64,000 nt of DNA, taken from Bog-473 sp963836605 (lineage in GTDB: Bacteria; Actinomycetota; Acidimicrobiia; Acidimicrobiales; RAAP-2). Positions 45,837 through 54,879 of the stretch are shown in pieces; position 1 is the stretch's first letter, and each line of letters opens with the position of its first letter. The stretch is taken from assembly GCA_963836605.1 (NCBI GenBank), contig CAWIKB010000015.1, positions 62,001 to 126,000 on the forward strand. The letters run 5' to 3'. The notes beneath the pieces are model-generated. The model was not told the origin of the DNA. It was given only the letters and a program-made list of their open reading frames with translations, and searched no databases. A program made the translations under genes and the position numbers.

Positions 45837-45899
45837 AGGCTTGGATCGGCTACTTCCAGGCTTGGATCGTCTACTTCCAGGCTTGGATCGTCAATCGGT
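45837..45899. repeat. 21-bp tandem triplication of the methyltransferase 3' end
   Basis: AGGCTTGGATCGTCTACTTCC-type units (one base varies) occur three times with a 21-bp period. On the minus strand each unit encodes ..IQAWK and the stop codon TAG. The first unit read ends the gene, and the other two lie just behind it, in the same frame. Confidence 0.85.
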
Positions 45900-46614
45900 A
45901 GTGACCTGCTGTCTCCGACTCGGGCACGGTCGGCACCATCCGGGTAAAGCCAGCCGCCCGACAGGCGCCGATCAGCGCCGCCTGGTTCGGGGCCCACCAG
46001 TTGGTGGGATCGTCATTCAGCTCGGCCCCCGGGAAGAATTCGAAGAGGCAGCGATCCCGGGCGAACTCGGGTGCGGCGAGTGCCGCTGTCTCGATGATGG
46101 CAACCTCTCGAGTGATCTCGGCCAACCGCTCCAGAGCGGTCAGCGGTTCGCGCAGGTGGTAGAGCACGCCGAGGAAGAACACCACGTCGAACCGTCCGAG
46201 GTCATCGAGATCGACTGTCGTGATATCCGCCACGACCTCGCTGACCTGACTTCCCAACGCCGCCTTGACCGTGTTGAACCCGCCCTTTCCGGGCAGGGTG
46301 TCGGGAGCCCACAGGCCCGGCACCTGACGGTACGGTTTTGGTTCGTGCCCCAAGTCCCGGCACTGCTGCCAGTACCGCATCTTGGCGTCGGTATCGGTCG
46401 ACCACTCGAAGTAGTCGAGGGACGTGACGTTCCCACCGAGTCGCTCCGCGGCGAACGAGAAGTAGCCGTCCCATGCGCCGATATCGAGCACGGTCTTGCC
46501 GTGGAGGTCGGGTAGTTGCATGTTCGCCAACTCGCTTGCCAGCTGGTCGGCACCCTTGCGACCGGGTGTCACCACCCCGAGTCCCAGATCAATTGAGTGC
46601 CACCAGAACGGCAC
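45871..46614 (-). CDS. SAM-dependent methyltransferase, CmoB/DUF1698-like
   Basis: The product begins MPFWWHSIDLGLGVVTPGRKG, the substrate-binding start of the CmoB-like family, followed by the SAM motif VLDIGAWDGYFSFAAERLGG and FDVVFFLGVLYHLREPLTALERLAE. CmoB itself makes the carboxymethoxy group of tRNA wobble uridine, but this actinobacterial subgroup more often acts on small molecules, so the substrate is open. The frame stays open for 25 more codons upstream (acid/Ala-rich) without an ATG/GTG/TTG, so GTG 46614 is the start unless a CTG is used. The 3' end is triplicated. Confidence 0.85.
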   Translation of the reverse strand: MPFWWHSIDLGLGVVTPGRKGADQLASELANMQLPDLHGKTVLDIGAWDGYFSFAAERLGGNVTSLDYFEWSTDTDAKMRYWQQCRDLGHEPKPYRQVPGLWAPDTLPGKGGFNTVKAALGSQVSEVVADITTVDLDDLGRFDVVFFLGVLYHLREPLTALERLAEITREVAIIETAALAAPEFARDRCLFEFFPGAELNDDPTNWWAPNQAALIGACRAAGFTRMVPTVPESETAGHYRLTIQAWK

Positions 46615-46908
46615 GCTGTCGACGGATGCCTGCAGAGCTGCCCGCGCCGAGGCTTGCGCTTCTGCCTCCGCTTCTGCTTTGCGCTTCTGCCTGCGCTTTG
46701 GCCGCCCTACCCTTGCTTCTCAGTCGCACGGCCGCATGCTACCTGGGGAGGGTCGGCCGGCTGGGGCGCATCGCACGCGGACCGTCGGCGTCCGAGACAG
46801 GGGCCGGACGCTCCGATCGGGCCGGGTGGTCCGCCCCGCCTCAGGGTCGATGAGCCCCGAGGTCGATGAGCCTCGAGGGATGAGGACGAAACGGGCAGCA
46901 GGACTCGG
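46615..46908. other. intergenic stretch, low-complexity, no gene seen
   Basis: The stretch lies between the methyltransferase start and the end of the upstream hypothetical gene, both on the minus strand. It contains a GCTTCTGCC/GCTTTG-type repeat (about 46655-46705) and repeated GAGGTCGATGAGCC-like units (about 46845-46875). No frame has coding character. Confidence 0.4.
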
Positions 46909-47502
46909 TCACGAGGAATCCGCCAGGGAGACCGCTGGATCCAACCTGGCGATGGCCTCCCGAACGGTGGTGCGCAGGTCAGCAGGACAATGATGATTCC
47001 ACAACGGTCCGGCGCCGTCGCCGAGAAGCAGGTTGGCCATGGCCACGCCGCGCACCGGCGTCGGCCGCGGGCTCGAGAGAAGCGTGAGCATCTCTCGCAG
47101 TTCGGACTCCACCTCCGCGATGCGGGCACGACTGATGGGGGCCCGCCCGGTGCGGACCGTCCGGGGGCGCCGGGAGACCTCCACGAGGTGCTCCCAATTC
47201 TCGACAAGTTCCCGACGGGTGGCCGGCGCGACGAGTTCGCTCGCTCGAGTGGCCAAGCGTCGATTCGACTCCGGGGACTTCCCTTGGGCGAGCTGTCGAT
47301 CCAGGGAGCGCGCGAACAGATGGGCGCAGACGCGATCCCATCGTCTGACAGGACGGGTGAGATATCGCTGTGGATCCCCCGGTTCGCCGAGAAGGAGGAC
47401 CGTCTCGCCCCGGGCTGGCTGCGCCGCCACCAGAGGCTCCGTCAGGCTGGATTTCTGCATGTCTTGATGCTGCGCCTCCAACTGAACCCCCGAAAGTGGC
47501 AT
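46909..47502 (-). CDS. conserved actinobacterial protein of unknown function
   Basis: The core (RWDRVCAHLFARSLDRQLAQG, RASELVAPATRRELVENWEHL, RGVAMANLLLGDGAGPLWN) looks like a helical protein found in other actinobacteria, but I cannot name a family. It is soluble and about 150-197 residues depending on the start. The ATG at 47502 shares two bases with the start of the divergent regulator; an in-frame ATG at 47460 (MQKSSLTEP) is the alternative. The adjacent AraC-type regulator may control it. Confidence 0.65.
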   Translation of the reverse strand: MPLSGVQLEAQHQDMQKSSLTEPLVAAQPARGETVLLLGEPGDPQRYLTRPVRRWDRVCAHLFARSLDRQLAQGKSPESNRRLATRASELVAPATRRELVENWEHLVEVSRRPRTVRTGRAPISRARIAEVESELREMLTLLSSPRPTPVRGVAMANLLLGDGAGPLWNHHCPADLRTTVREAIARLDPAVSLADSS

Positions 47503-48562
47503 GATTGACTCGGTGCGCGACAAACCTGCCAACGTGTCACCCCTCGGAACGGACGACCCGAGCGCCTCCGGACCCGGGCCCGGGCCCGGGTCGAGGCCCG
47601 CCCCGCAAGACGTGGCCATCGTCGTCTACGACGGTCTCTCGCCATTCGAGTTCGGAGCGGCCTGCGAGATCTTCGGCGTCGACCGATCCGCGGAATTCGG
47701 GGTCCCCTGGTATCGCCTCTTCATCTGCGCACCCACTCCGGGCGAAGTGACGGTGGACGGCGGCTTCACGATGCACGCGCCCCACGGGTTGGAGTTGCTC
47801 CAACGGGCCGACACGGTGATCGTGCCACCCACCGAACGCCTCGAGCAGGTGCCCGCCGCGCTCGCCTCGGCGTTGCGACACGCCCACGCCCGCGGGGCGC
47901 GCATCCTCTCCCTGTGCACCGGGGCATTCGTTCTGGCTGGCGCCGGCCTGCTCGACGGGAGACGCGCCACCACCCATTGGTCGGAATGTGACGACCTGGC
48001 CCGTCTCTACCCTCGCGTGTCGGTTGATCCCTCAGTGCTCTACGTCGACGAGGGAGACATCCTGACGTCGGCCGGCAGTGCGGCCAGCATCGATCTCTGC
48101 CTGCACCTCGTCCGCCGGGACTACGGCAGCGACGTCGCGACCCAACTCGCCCGCCAGCTGGTGGTCCCGCCGCAACGCGACGGAGGGCAAGCGCAGTACA
48201 TCGACGCGCCGATGCCGCAACTCGAGAGCTCCAACCTGTTCGCCGAAACCGTGGCCTGGTCGCAGGAACACCTCAACGAACCGATTTCGGTCGAGGACCT
48301 GGCGGCCCGTGCCGCCATGAGCCCCCGGACATTCGCCCGCCGTTTCCGCGCTGGGACAGGTACCACGCCCTACCAGTGGCTCCTACGGCAGCGGATCCAG
48401 CTGGCCCAGCGGCTTCTCGAAGTGACCGATCTGCCGGTGGAAACCGTGGCCGACCGCAGCGGGTTCTCCACGGCGGCCAACCTCCGCCAGCACTTCGGCC
48501 GGGTCCTGCACACCAGTCCCCAGGCCTATCGACGAACGTTCCAGCAACGGCGGGCCGGCTGA
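47501..48562 (+). CDS. GlxA/FtrA-type regulator: GATase1-like domain plus AraC helix-turn-helix
   Basis: The product (353 aa) has an N-terminal DJ-1/PfpI-like domain (VAIVVYDGLSPFEFGAACEIFG, ILSLCTGAFVLAGAGLLDGRRATTHW with the Cys of CTGAF). The C-terminal AraC DNA-binding domain has two helix-turn-helix motifs (SVEDLAARAAMSPRTFARRFRAGTGTTPYQWLLRQR and LEVTDLPVETVADRSGFSTAANLRQHFG). Such regulators often control amine or choline catabolism. A Gly/Pro tract (SGPGPGPGSRPAP) precedes the domain, so a later start is possible. Its ATG overlaps the start of the divergent hypothetical gene. Confidence 0.9.
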   Translation: MIDSVRDKPANVSPLGTDDPSASGPGPGPGSRPAPQDVAIVVYDGLSPFEFGAACEIFGVDRSAEFGVPWYRLFICAPTPGEVTVDGGFTMHAPHGLELLQRADTVIVPPTERLEQVPAALASALRHAHARGARILSLCTGAFVLAGAGLLDGRRATTHWSECDDLARLYPRVSVDPSVLYVDEGDILTSAGSAASIDLCLHLVRRDYGSDVATQLARQLVVPPQRDGGQAQYIDAPMPQLESSNLFAETVAWSQEHLNEPISVEDLAARAAMSPRTFARRFRAGTGTTPYQWLLRQRIQLAQRLLEVTDLPVETVADRSGFSTAANLRQHFGRVLHTSPQAYRRTFQQRRAG

Positions 48563-48589
48563 CGTCCGTGTTCGACGGTCACATGCAGC

Positions 48590-50464
48590 TCAGGAGCCAG
48601 TGGCCGCCAACCGACGCAGGAGAGCAGCTTCGACGAATGAGAAGGCCTGGTCGGACGGGGGCAGCTGGCCTCGGCGGGCGGCTGAAATCGCGCTGCACGA
48701 GGTGACCACAGCCATGTGGGTGAAGGCCTGCGGCGTGTTGCCCAGCTGCTCGCCCGTCGAAGGATCAACCATCTCGGCATAGAGACCCACGTCGTTGGCC
48801 AGCCCGAAGAGGCGGTCGAGCAGCACTTCGGCTTCATCGAGCCGTCCGGCGTGGGTCAGCGCATCGAGCAGCCAGAACGAGCACATGAGGAAGGCCCCTT
48901 CGTCGCCCGGCAAGCCGTCAGGTGAGCGATAACGATGGACGTACCCGCCAGCGCTCAGGTCACGCTGGACCACGTCAATGGTGGACAGGACGCGCGGATG
49001 GCCCGGTGGGAGGAAGCCGAGCGCCGGGATGAGAAGGGCAGCGGCATCGGCCAAGGGATGGCCGGCGGCCTGGACGTACCACCCGTCGGGCGAGCCCTCC
49101 GCGTGCAGCCATGCGGCAACGGCGTCGCGTTCGGCCCGCCAGAGATCAAGATCACCTTCGAGTTGCCCCGCTTCGGCCAAGCGGACGGCGCGGTCCAGTG
49201 CCATCCAACAATTGAGCTTCGAGTGCACGAAGTGGCGCGCCGTGTCCCGAATCTCCCAGATGCCCTGATCGGGTCGCCGCCAATCGCGCACCGCCAGTTC
49301 GGCGACGCGGCGGAGGAAGTTGGCGTTCTCCACCGTGAGCTCACCACCGGCGCGCCCAAAGAGATAGCCCGCTTCGAGCAACTGACCGAGCGAATCAAGT
49401 TGCAGCTGCCCCGCAGCACCGTTTCCGATCCGCACCGGAGCGGAGTCCCGATGACCCCCGAGGTGACCGAGGGTGAGCTCGGGGAGAAGGCGCTCCCCGG
49501 TGACTCGGTACATGATCTGGAGGTCCTCGGGTCGGCCGGCACAGGTTCGCTCCAACCAACCCTTGAAGGCGGCGGCCTCACCGAGATATCCGAGGAGGGC
49601 CAAGGAGGCCAAGGTCAGGGTGGCATCACGGATCCAGGTGAAGCGGTAGTCCCAATTGCGCCCACCGCCGATCCATTCGGGCAAGGACGTCGTCCCCGCT
49701 GCGACAACGGCCCCGGTCGGGGCGTACGTCAGAGCCTTGAGAACCAGGGCTGATCGGTGCACCCGGCGTTCGTGGTCACCGGCGTAGCTGCATCGGTCCA
49801 GCCAGGCTTCCCAGAAGCCGATCGTTTCGGTCAATCTCCTTGCCATATCGGCCGCGTGATCACCCGCGCTGTCATGGGGCGAGTGATTGACGGCCGGTGT
49901 CCACTCCACCTCGATCCATGCCTCGTCGCCGGCCGCAAGTTCCCATCGGGCCGTGACGTGCTGCCGGTCAACGTGCAGGTCACTGCTCGCCCGCACCCAC
50001 AACGCATCGGGACCACCCACGATCGCCCCCGTCCTCGACGTCGTGGCGGTGAACCTGGGCAGAACGATGCCGTACTCGAAACGAGGCCGAAGATCGACCA
50101 TCACCTCGAGCCGACCCGAGCGGCAACGAGCCCGCCGCAACACAGAGCCACGATGCTCGACCGCAGTTGGCCTGCCCGCGTCGAATGGACCGACTGGCAT
50201 GCAGTCGGTGAGTTCAAGCTCTCCATGGCTGGTCACAAAGGTCGTTGCCAAGACGTTCGTCGAAGGCAGGTAGGTGCGGCGCACTGACTGGACGTCGCCC
50301 GCCGGCGCCACGCAGAAGTATCCGGCGTCCCGGTCGAGCATTCTGGCAAACACCGAGGGTGAATCGAAGCGGGGGAAGCAGAGCCAGTCGATGGAACCGT
50401 CCCGACCGACGAGAGCCAACGAATGACAGTCGCCGATCATCCCGTAGTCGCCGATCCGGTTCAT
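48590..50464 (-). CDS. glycoside hydrolase family 15 (second copy)
   Basis: I start at the ATG at 50464 (MNRIGDYGMIGDC), because family members begin with I.DYG.IGD; the longer frame adds 15 unlikely residues. The 624-residue product shows RNWDYRFTWIRDA, LQIMYRVTGE and DQGIWEIRDTARHFVHSK, as in the copy at 20559-22424, with Glu of WEIR as the predicted acid. The ends ANDVGLYAEMVDPSTGEQLGNTPQAFTHMA match the family. The two GH15 enzymes differ enough to suggest different glucosides (for example trehalose against maltodextrin). Confidence 0.9.
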   Translation of the reverse strand: MNRIGDYGMIGDCHSLALVGRDGSIDWLCFPRFDSPSVFARMLDRDAGYFCVAPAGDVQSVRRTYLPSTNVLATTFVTSHGELELTDCMPVGPFDAGRPTAVEHRGSVLRRARCRSGRLEVMVDLRPRFEYGIVLPRFTATTSRTGAIVGGPDALWVRASSDLHVDRQHVTARWELAAGDEAWIEVEWTPAVNHSPHDSAGDHAADMARRLTETIGFWEAWLDRCSYAGDHERRVHRSALVLKALTYAPTGAVVAAGTTSLPEWIGGGRNWDYRFTWIRDATLTLASLALLGYLGEAAAFKGWLERTCAGRPEDLQIMYRVTGERLLPELTLGHLGGHRDSAPVRIGNGAAGQLQLDSLGQLLEAGYLFGRAGGELTVENANFLRRVAELAVRDWRRPDQGIWEIRDTARHFVHSKLNCWMALDRAVRLAEAGQLEGDLDLWRAERDAVAAWLHAEGSPDGWYVQAAGHPLADAAALLIPALGFLPPGHPRVLSTIDVVQRDLSAGGYVHRYRSPDGLPGDEGAFLMCSFWLLDALTHAGRLDEAEVLLDRLFGLANDVGLYAEMVDPSTGEQLGNTPQAFTHMAVVTSCSAISAARRGQLPPSDQAFSFVEAALLRRLAATGS

Positions 50465-50533
50465 CGTGCCCCCGGTCTCCTCTGCCCCACCCCGCACCTG
50501 CCGCAACATCGATCCGGGGTGGCGCGGGTTCTG

Positions 50534-51406
50534 TCAGTTCGATGCTTTCATTTCGAACCACAACCCACCATTCAAATTGATGTCATTGCCGCTGGCCTGG
50601 CCCGGAGCAGCATCTCCGACATAGGTGTAGAGCGGATGCCTCTCGTAGGTGACCTGCATCTGACCATCTGACCGCGTAATGACGCCCACCTTGCCCTTGA
50701 CATCCGGATCGGCCATTGGGCTCCCGGTGACCGGTGGCCAGTAGGCGGCGCACGTCCCGTAGCAGGTCGACCTGGTCGGCGTATCGGGGGCAAACCAGTA
50801 GAGCGTGTACCCCCGGGCATCGGTCAACACCGCCACACCGTGGATCTTCGTGATCTTCAGAAGCGCTCTCGTCGAGCCGGTGCTCATCGAGGTCGGTCCG
50901 CTGGCCGCCAGGCTGATGGCCAACAGCACGGCTGCCAGCAGCGAGCACGTCGCGACCACCCACCGGGCTCCGGGGATCCCGGCCCGGAGCCGGTCGGCCA
51001 GGTGCCTCCCGTCGGGGTCCGGCCCCGCCGCCCGGCGCGGCTCGCCTGAGCCAAGCGCGATCGTTGCCAGCGCCGCAAAGGCCCCTATCTCGACCAGCGC
51101 GGCCACGATTCCCGCAGTCGTGCGAACCTCCCGGAACCCGAAGAGGCCGACCCAGAGCGACAGCAGGTAACCGGCGAGCGTCGAGAGGGCGAACCCGGCG
51201 CCCAGCGCTGCGACCAGGCGGCTTCCAGTGACGAGCACGATCGCGCCGAGTCCGAACGCGGCTATCACCTGCAGCAGGAACAGCCAACCGATCGTCGGGA
51301 GAGTCCGGTAACCGGTCAGGTAGAGGTCAAGGTGTATCGCCCCGGTTGCGAAGAGCAATCCGGCCCCGAGCACCTGCAGCACAAGCCGCCGCCCATCGCG
51401 CGCCAC
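50534..51406 (-). CDS. four-helix membrane protein with C-terminal Lipoprotein_15 domain
   Basis: The N-terminal half has four membrane helices (GAGLLFATGAIHLDLYLTGY, IGWLFLLQVIAAFGLGAIVLV, LVAALGAGFALSTLAGYLLSL, AGIVAALVEIGAFAALATIAL), a fifth anchor at about residue 170, and an outside domain. That domain is of the 'secreted repeat of unknown function' (Lipoprotein_15, PF03640) type: GYTLYWFAPDTPTRSTCYGTCAAYWPPV and YERHPLYTYVGDAAPGQASGND. Start GTG 51406 is a guess because no Shine-Dalgarno is seen. It lies 23 bp downstream of doxX in the same direction. Confidence 0.75.
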   Translation of the reverse strand: MARDGRRLVLQVLGAGLLFATGAIHLDLYLTGYRTLPTIGWLFLLQVIAAFGLGAIVLVTGSRLVAALGAGFALSTLAGYLLSLWVGLFGFREVRTTAGIVAALVEIGAFAALATIALGSGEPRRAAGPDPDGRHLADRLRAGIPGARWVVATCSLLAAVLLAISLAASGPTSMSTGSTRALLKITKIHGVAVLTDARGYTLYWFAPDTPTRSTCYGTCAAYWPPVTGSPMADPDVKGKVGVITRSDGQMQVTYERHPLYTYVGDAAPGQASGNDINLNGGLWFEMKASN

Positions 51407-51429
51407 GCCGTGTGAGGTCCGAAGCGTTG

Positions 51430-51954
51430 TCAGCTGGGAGCCGTCTCCACCGCCACAAGGCGTCGCTCCAGCAACGCGTCGATGCTGAATCGGCCAGAAC
51501 CGAACACCGCAACCATCAGCGCAAGGGCGGCGAGCGCCAGGTTCAACTGATAGCCAGGAGGGTCCGTCCTCGAGTTGATCCCGGTCGCCCACGTCACGGT
51601 GATCATCGCCATCACCATGTCCCCGAACAGGGCTACACCGGCGAGACGCGAGGCGAGGCCGAGGCCGAGCGCCACGCCCCCGCCGAATTCGATCACGCCA
51701 CCCAGGACGGCGAACAGTCCACCCGGATGCAGATGGGCAGTTTCCGAAAAATAGAGAGCCGTCCCGTGAATACCCGGGCCGTTGAACGACCCGAAGAGCT
51801 TCCCGGCGCCGTAGTAGATGAAGATCCAGGCGAGCGCGATACGCGCGGCCAGCAGGACACAGTCGGCCGGGAGCGCCGCGGTGCGAGAGCTGACAACGGC
51901 CGCCAACAGTGTCCGACCGTTGCGTCCGGGCGTCTGCAGCGATGTCGTCACCAT
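51430..51954 (-). CDS. DoxX-family membrane protein
   Basis: I use the ATG at 51954 (MVTTSLQTPGRN), which overlaps the stop of the hydroxylase gene (TGATG). Four helices are visible and the DoxX block ALAWIFIYYGAGKLFGSF, GVIEFGGGVALGLGLASRLAGVAL is typical. DoxX proteins are small membrane proteins linked to quinone or thiol redox in membranes, and in mycobacteria to SodA in a membrane complex. No sodA is nearby. Confidence 0.88.
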   Translation of the reverse strand: MVTTSLQTPGRNGRTLLAAVVSSRTAALPADCVLLAARIALAWIFIYYGAGKLFGSFNGPGIHGTALYFSETAHLHPGGLFAVLGGVIEFGGGVALGLGLASRLAGVALFGDMVMAMITVTWATGINSRTDPPGYQLNLALAALALMVAVFGSGRFSIDALLERRLVAVETAPS

Positions 51955-53159
51955 CAAGCCACCTCGCATTCCTCCGCAGCGTCTCTCGGTGAGAGTCTCA
52001 CACAAGGTGGGCTGCCTGGCGACGGTGCGTCCGCGTGACCTGTTGGGAGACGAGTTCGTGGCGAGATCGAAGAAAGCTCCGTGTGCCCGGGCATCGGGCG
52101 AAATGGCGCGACGAGTTGCGCGGCCAAGACCGAGAGATGCCGCGGTCGCGGTCCCGCCTGTTCGACGATCAGGGGTCGACCCGGCAGTCCGGTGTCGGTC
52201 CTGATCGTGTCTGCCGTCGGGAACACGGCCCGGTGGAAGAGCTGGTCCCAGATCGTCAATGCGAAGCCCAGGTTCACATCCTGTGGTCCGTCCAACTTGT
52301 GGTGCTGGCGGTGATAGTTCGGACTGACCATGATCCGTCCCAGTAGCCCGAAACCCAGGCGGGTGTTCGAGTGCGCGAACGCCACGATCCCACCGTAGAT
52401 GACGAGCAACGTTATCGACAGCGTACCGTTGGCCAGGAGTACCAACCCTGGAACCAGCGCGAGGAGATAGGACACATGAATGAGTGGATGGGTGCGGAAA
52501 ACGGTGAGCACGCTCATGTCCTCTTGCGAGTGGTGTAGCTCATGGAAGCGCCACAGCATTCGGACGCGGTGATTCGCGAGATGGACAAACCAGTTGCAAA
52601 AGTCCATCGCGACGAAGATCACGGCAATCGCACCCCAGCGCGGCAACGTGCCCATCCTCGGCAGGACGATCCAAGGGAGCGCGGTGCGCACAACCTCCAT
52701 GAACGAGAGGGTGAGTGCAGTCACCAGCGGAACCACAATCGTCGCGTTCAACACGGTGTAGAGCAGGTCCTGACGGTAACCCCGGGCGAAGAGCGGTCGC
52801 GGTTGCGCCGGCCAAATCCGCTCCACCACGAGAAAGGCACCGACGATCGCCAGAGCCAGCGGACCGACCACGACGACGCGCAGACTGGTCACCGACCCGG
52901 CGAAGGCACCCCCGCCCCAGTGCGTGGACCAACCGATCGCCACCAGGATGGCGGCCACAGCCGCAATCCAGCACGCCGGGAGGTAGGCCCGCGATGAGAG
53001 CGCTGACCGCATGGACCGTGGCCGTGTGGCTTCCCGACTCCTTGACTCCATTTCCACCGAACCGCCGGGCACTTCCACCTGAGTGCGCGCCCCTTCCACC
53101 GGGGTGCGCGCCCCTTCCACCGGAGCACGAGGCGGCGGCGCGGTTACGACAAGGGACAT
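51954..53159 (-). CDS. fatty-acid hydroxylase/sterol-desaturase family protein
   Basis: I start at the ATG at 53159 (MSLVVTAPPPRAP). A 60-residue N-terminal region with a 21-bp repeat (PVEGART) precedes four helices and the di-iron histidine boxes: HELHHSQ, HSNTRLG and YHRQHHKLDG. The family uses O2 and a di-iron centre to hydroxylate lipids. The C-terminus is a hydrophilic tail of about 70 residues after the last box. It is followed by doxX with a 1-bp overlap and has the secreted Lipoprotein_15 gene 29 bp upstream. Confidence 0.88.
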   Translation of the reverse strand: MSLVVTAPPPRAPVEGARTPVEGARTQVEVPGGSVEMESRSREATRPRSMRSALSSRAYLPACWIAAVAAILVAIGWSTHWGGGAFAGSVTSLRVVVVGPLALAIVGAFLVVERIWPAQPRPLFARGYRQDLLYTVLNATIVVPLVTALTLSFMEVVRTALPWIVLPRMGTLPRWGAIAVIFVAMDFCNWFVHLANHRVRMLWRFHELHHSQEDMSVLTVFRTHPLIHVSYLLALVPGLVLLANGTLSITLLVIYGGIVAFAHSNTRLGFGLLGRIMVSPNYHRQHHKLDGPQDVNLGFALTIWDQLFHRAVFPTADTIRTDTGLPGRPLIVEQAGPRPRHLSVLAAQLVAPFRPMPGHTELSSISPRTRLPTGHADAPSPGSPPCVRLSPRDAAEECEVA

Positions 53160-53187
53160 GACAACGGTGCAGACCCGTACCCCGCCA

Positions 53188-53727
53188 CTAGAACGATGCT
53201 CCTCCCGAGCCAGCAGTTGCCCCACCGGAGCCTGAGTTCGAGGTCGAGCTGGATGAGGCCGCCTTTGCGGTGACGACGGTCGACCACTTGCCCCACGCGT
53301 CCGTCAGATTTCCATGCACTTGACCGGCCGCAGAGTCTCCGGCGAAGTAATAGAGCGGCTTACCCGCATAGGTCACCTGAAGGGTGCCGCCGCTCCGCTT
53401 CACTGTGCCAAGCTTCGCTGCGTTCACACCGGTTCCGGCCTTCGCCTTCGACACGCCCCCGGGCAGCACGAGCGCGGGCCAGATCTTCAAGCACTGGGCC
53501 GCACAGGCTGTCTTGCTCGCCTTCAGGGTGTAGAGCGTCTTGCCGCTCACGAGGATCGTTCCGAGTTGGGCATTCTTGGTGGTTGAGACCACCACGCTCG
53601 CCGCAGCCCCCGCGGGCCCGGCGGCGGCGGCCGAAGCGGAGAGTCCACCCACGGCCAAGATGGCGCCCGCCATTCCTGCTCTTTGGATCCTGCGATGTGA
53701 TCCTCGGGCTTGCTTCGTGTGCTCCAT
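53188..53727 (-). CDS. secreted Lipoprotein_15 (two 'secreted repeats')
   Basis: The ATG at 53727 has GAAGG and GAGGAG nearby. A signal peptide (RAGMAGAILAVGGLSASAAAA) leads to two half-repeats: GKTLYTLKASKTACAAQCLKIWPALVLPGG and VTYAGKPLYYFAGDSAAGQVHGNLTDAWGKW, the Y-x4-D family pattern (PF03640). A Ser/Gly-rich tail follows. The function is unknown. The two cysteines (CAAQC) recur in the paired membrane protein at 50534 (CYGTC), so they may form a disulfide or bind a cofactor. Confidence 0.85.
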   Translation of the reverse strand: MEHTKQARGSHRRIQRAGMAGAILAVGGLSASAAAAGPAGAAASVVVSTTKNAQLGTILVSGKTLYTLKASKTACAAQCLKIWPALVLPGGVSKAKAGTGVNAAKLGTVKRSGGTLQVTYAGKPLYYFAGDSAAGQVHGNLTDAWGKWSTVVTAKAASSSSTSNSGSGGATAGSGGASF

Positions 53728-53917
53728 GTCCTTCGTCTCCTCGTCCTGTGTTCGCTTCCGATTAGCATGCACTACGGACGAGCTCGGCGAAAAGATCGAT
53801 CTGCAGAAAAGTTCTTGCCATTTGTCCTGCGTATCGGCTGTGGCCGAGGGAGCCACGCCGGCGAACCGCATATCCACTGAACGTCAGGAGCGCGCACTTG
53901 GTCTCCTCGGGCCCGGA

Positions 53918-54671
53918 CTACCAGATGCCGGGGATCAACCTCCAACGGACCCTGCGGCAATAGGCGTCGTACTGCTCGCTGGCACCGAGCACGCGTTCCT
54001 CGACCAGAGCCCGGCCAACGTTGCAACTCGACGCGAACAGCATCACGAGGGCGTTTCGCACCGACAGGCTCTGCAGGAGATACCCGGATTGGAGAAAGAG
54101 GTACGAGGCGTAGATGGGATGCCGGACGACGGCGTAGGGGCCCCGTCGCACCAACCCCCTGTCCGCGGCGACAAAGCCGAAGGAACGGCCGAGGGCCAGG
54201 AAGGACATGATTCCGATCGCGAGGCCGAGAAGCTGGAAGACGAGCCCAGCATTGATGCCCCACTGCGGATGAGCGCCGACCGGCCGCAACAAGACACCGG
54301 CAAATGTTCCGCCGAAGGCAAGGAGCCAATCGCGCAACCGGCGACTCACCGTCAGCGCCGGGCGCCGGACAAGGTAGGCAACCACGACCCACATCTGCTC
54401 GGCAAAGAACACCACGCCGATCAAGCGGTGCGTCTGCAGATAGGCCTGCAATGTGGCCCACGCGAAGAGCACGGCGCCGCCCGCGCCGATGAGGTTCGCT
54501 GAGATCCTGATGAGCCGCTCTGCTCGCGGAGAAAGGCCCTCGGGTTCCAGCCAGCGCCGCAGGGTGGAGGCCGGCGGCTTCGGGCGGCCGACCGACTGGC
54601 GAGAGGAATCAGCGAGTGCGCCAGCGACTTCTGGTCCGTCGGAATCGCGACTACTGCTGTGCCAAGGCATG
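53918..54671 (-). CDS. isoprenylcysteine carboxyl methyltransferase (ICMT)-like membrane protein
   Basis: The ATG at 54671 (MPWHSSSRDS) has AAAGGTGG about 8 nt upstream and is preferred to the longest frame. The product has about five helices and the C-terminal signature GLVRRGPYAVVRHPIYASYLFLQSG with EERVLGASEQYDAYCRRVRWRLIPG. This is the SAM-binding part of the ICMT/phospholipid-methyltransferase group. In bacteria the substrate is unknown, often a lipid or quinone. Its location next to a lipid hydroxylase and DoxX suggests envelope lipid chemistry. Confidence 0.85.
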
Positions 54672-54879
54672 AGGGGCACCACCTTTGAGCGTTGGCAGCA
54701 TAACTCGCACCGTCGTGAGGGTCCGTTCTCGAGCGGCTGCGCTTCGTTGACCCCCTCTGCCACATGCTGGCGGGCCACGGGGTCAGAGAGGGTGTACCGC
54801 CTGAACCTCACGAAGATCGTGATGGACTCGCGGTTGAACCCCTATAGCAATGTCGTTGCTGCGAAATTCGCCAAGCGAA

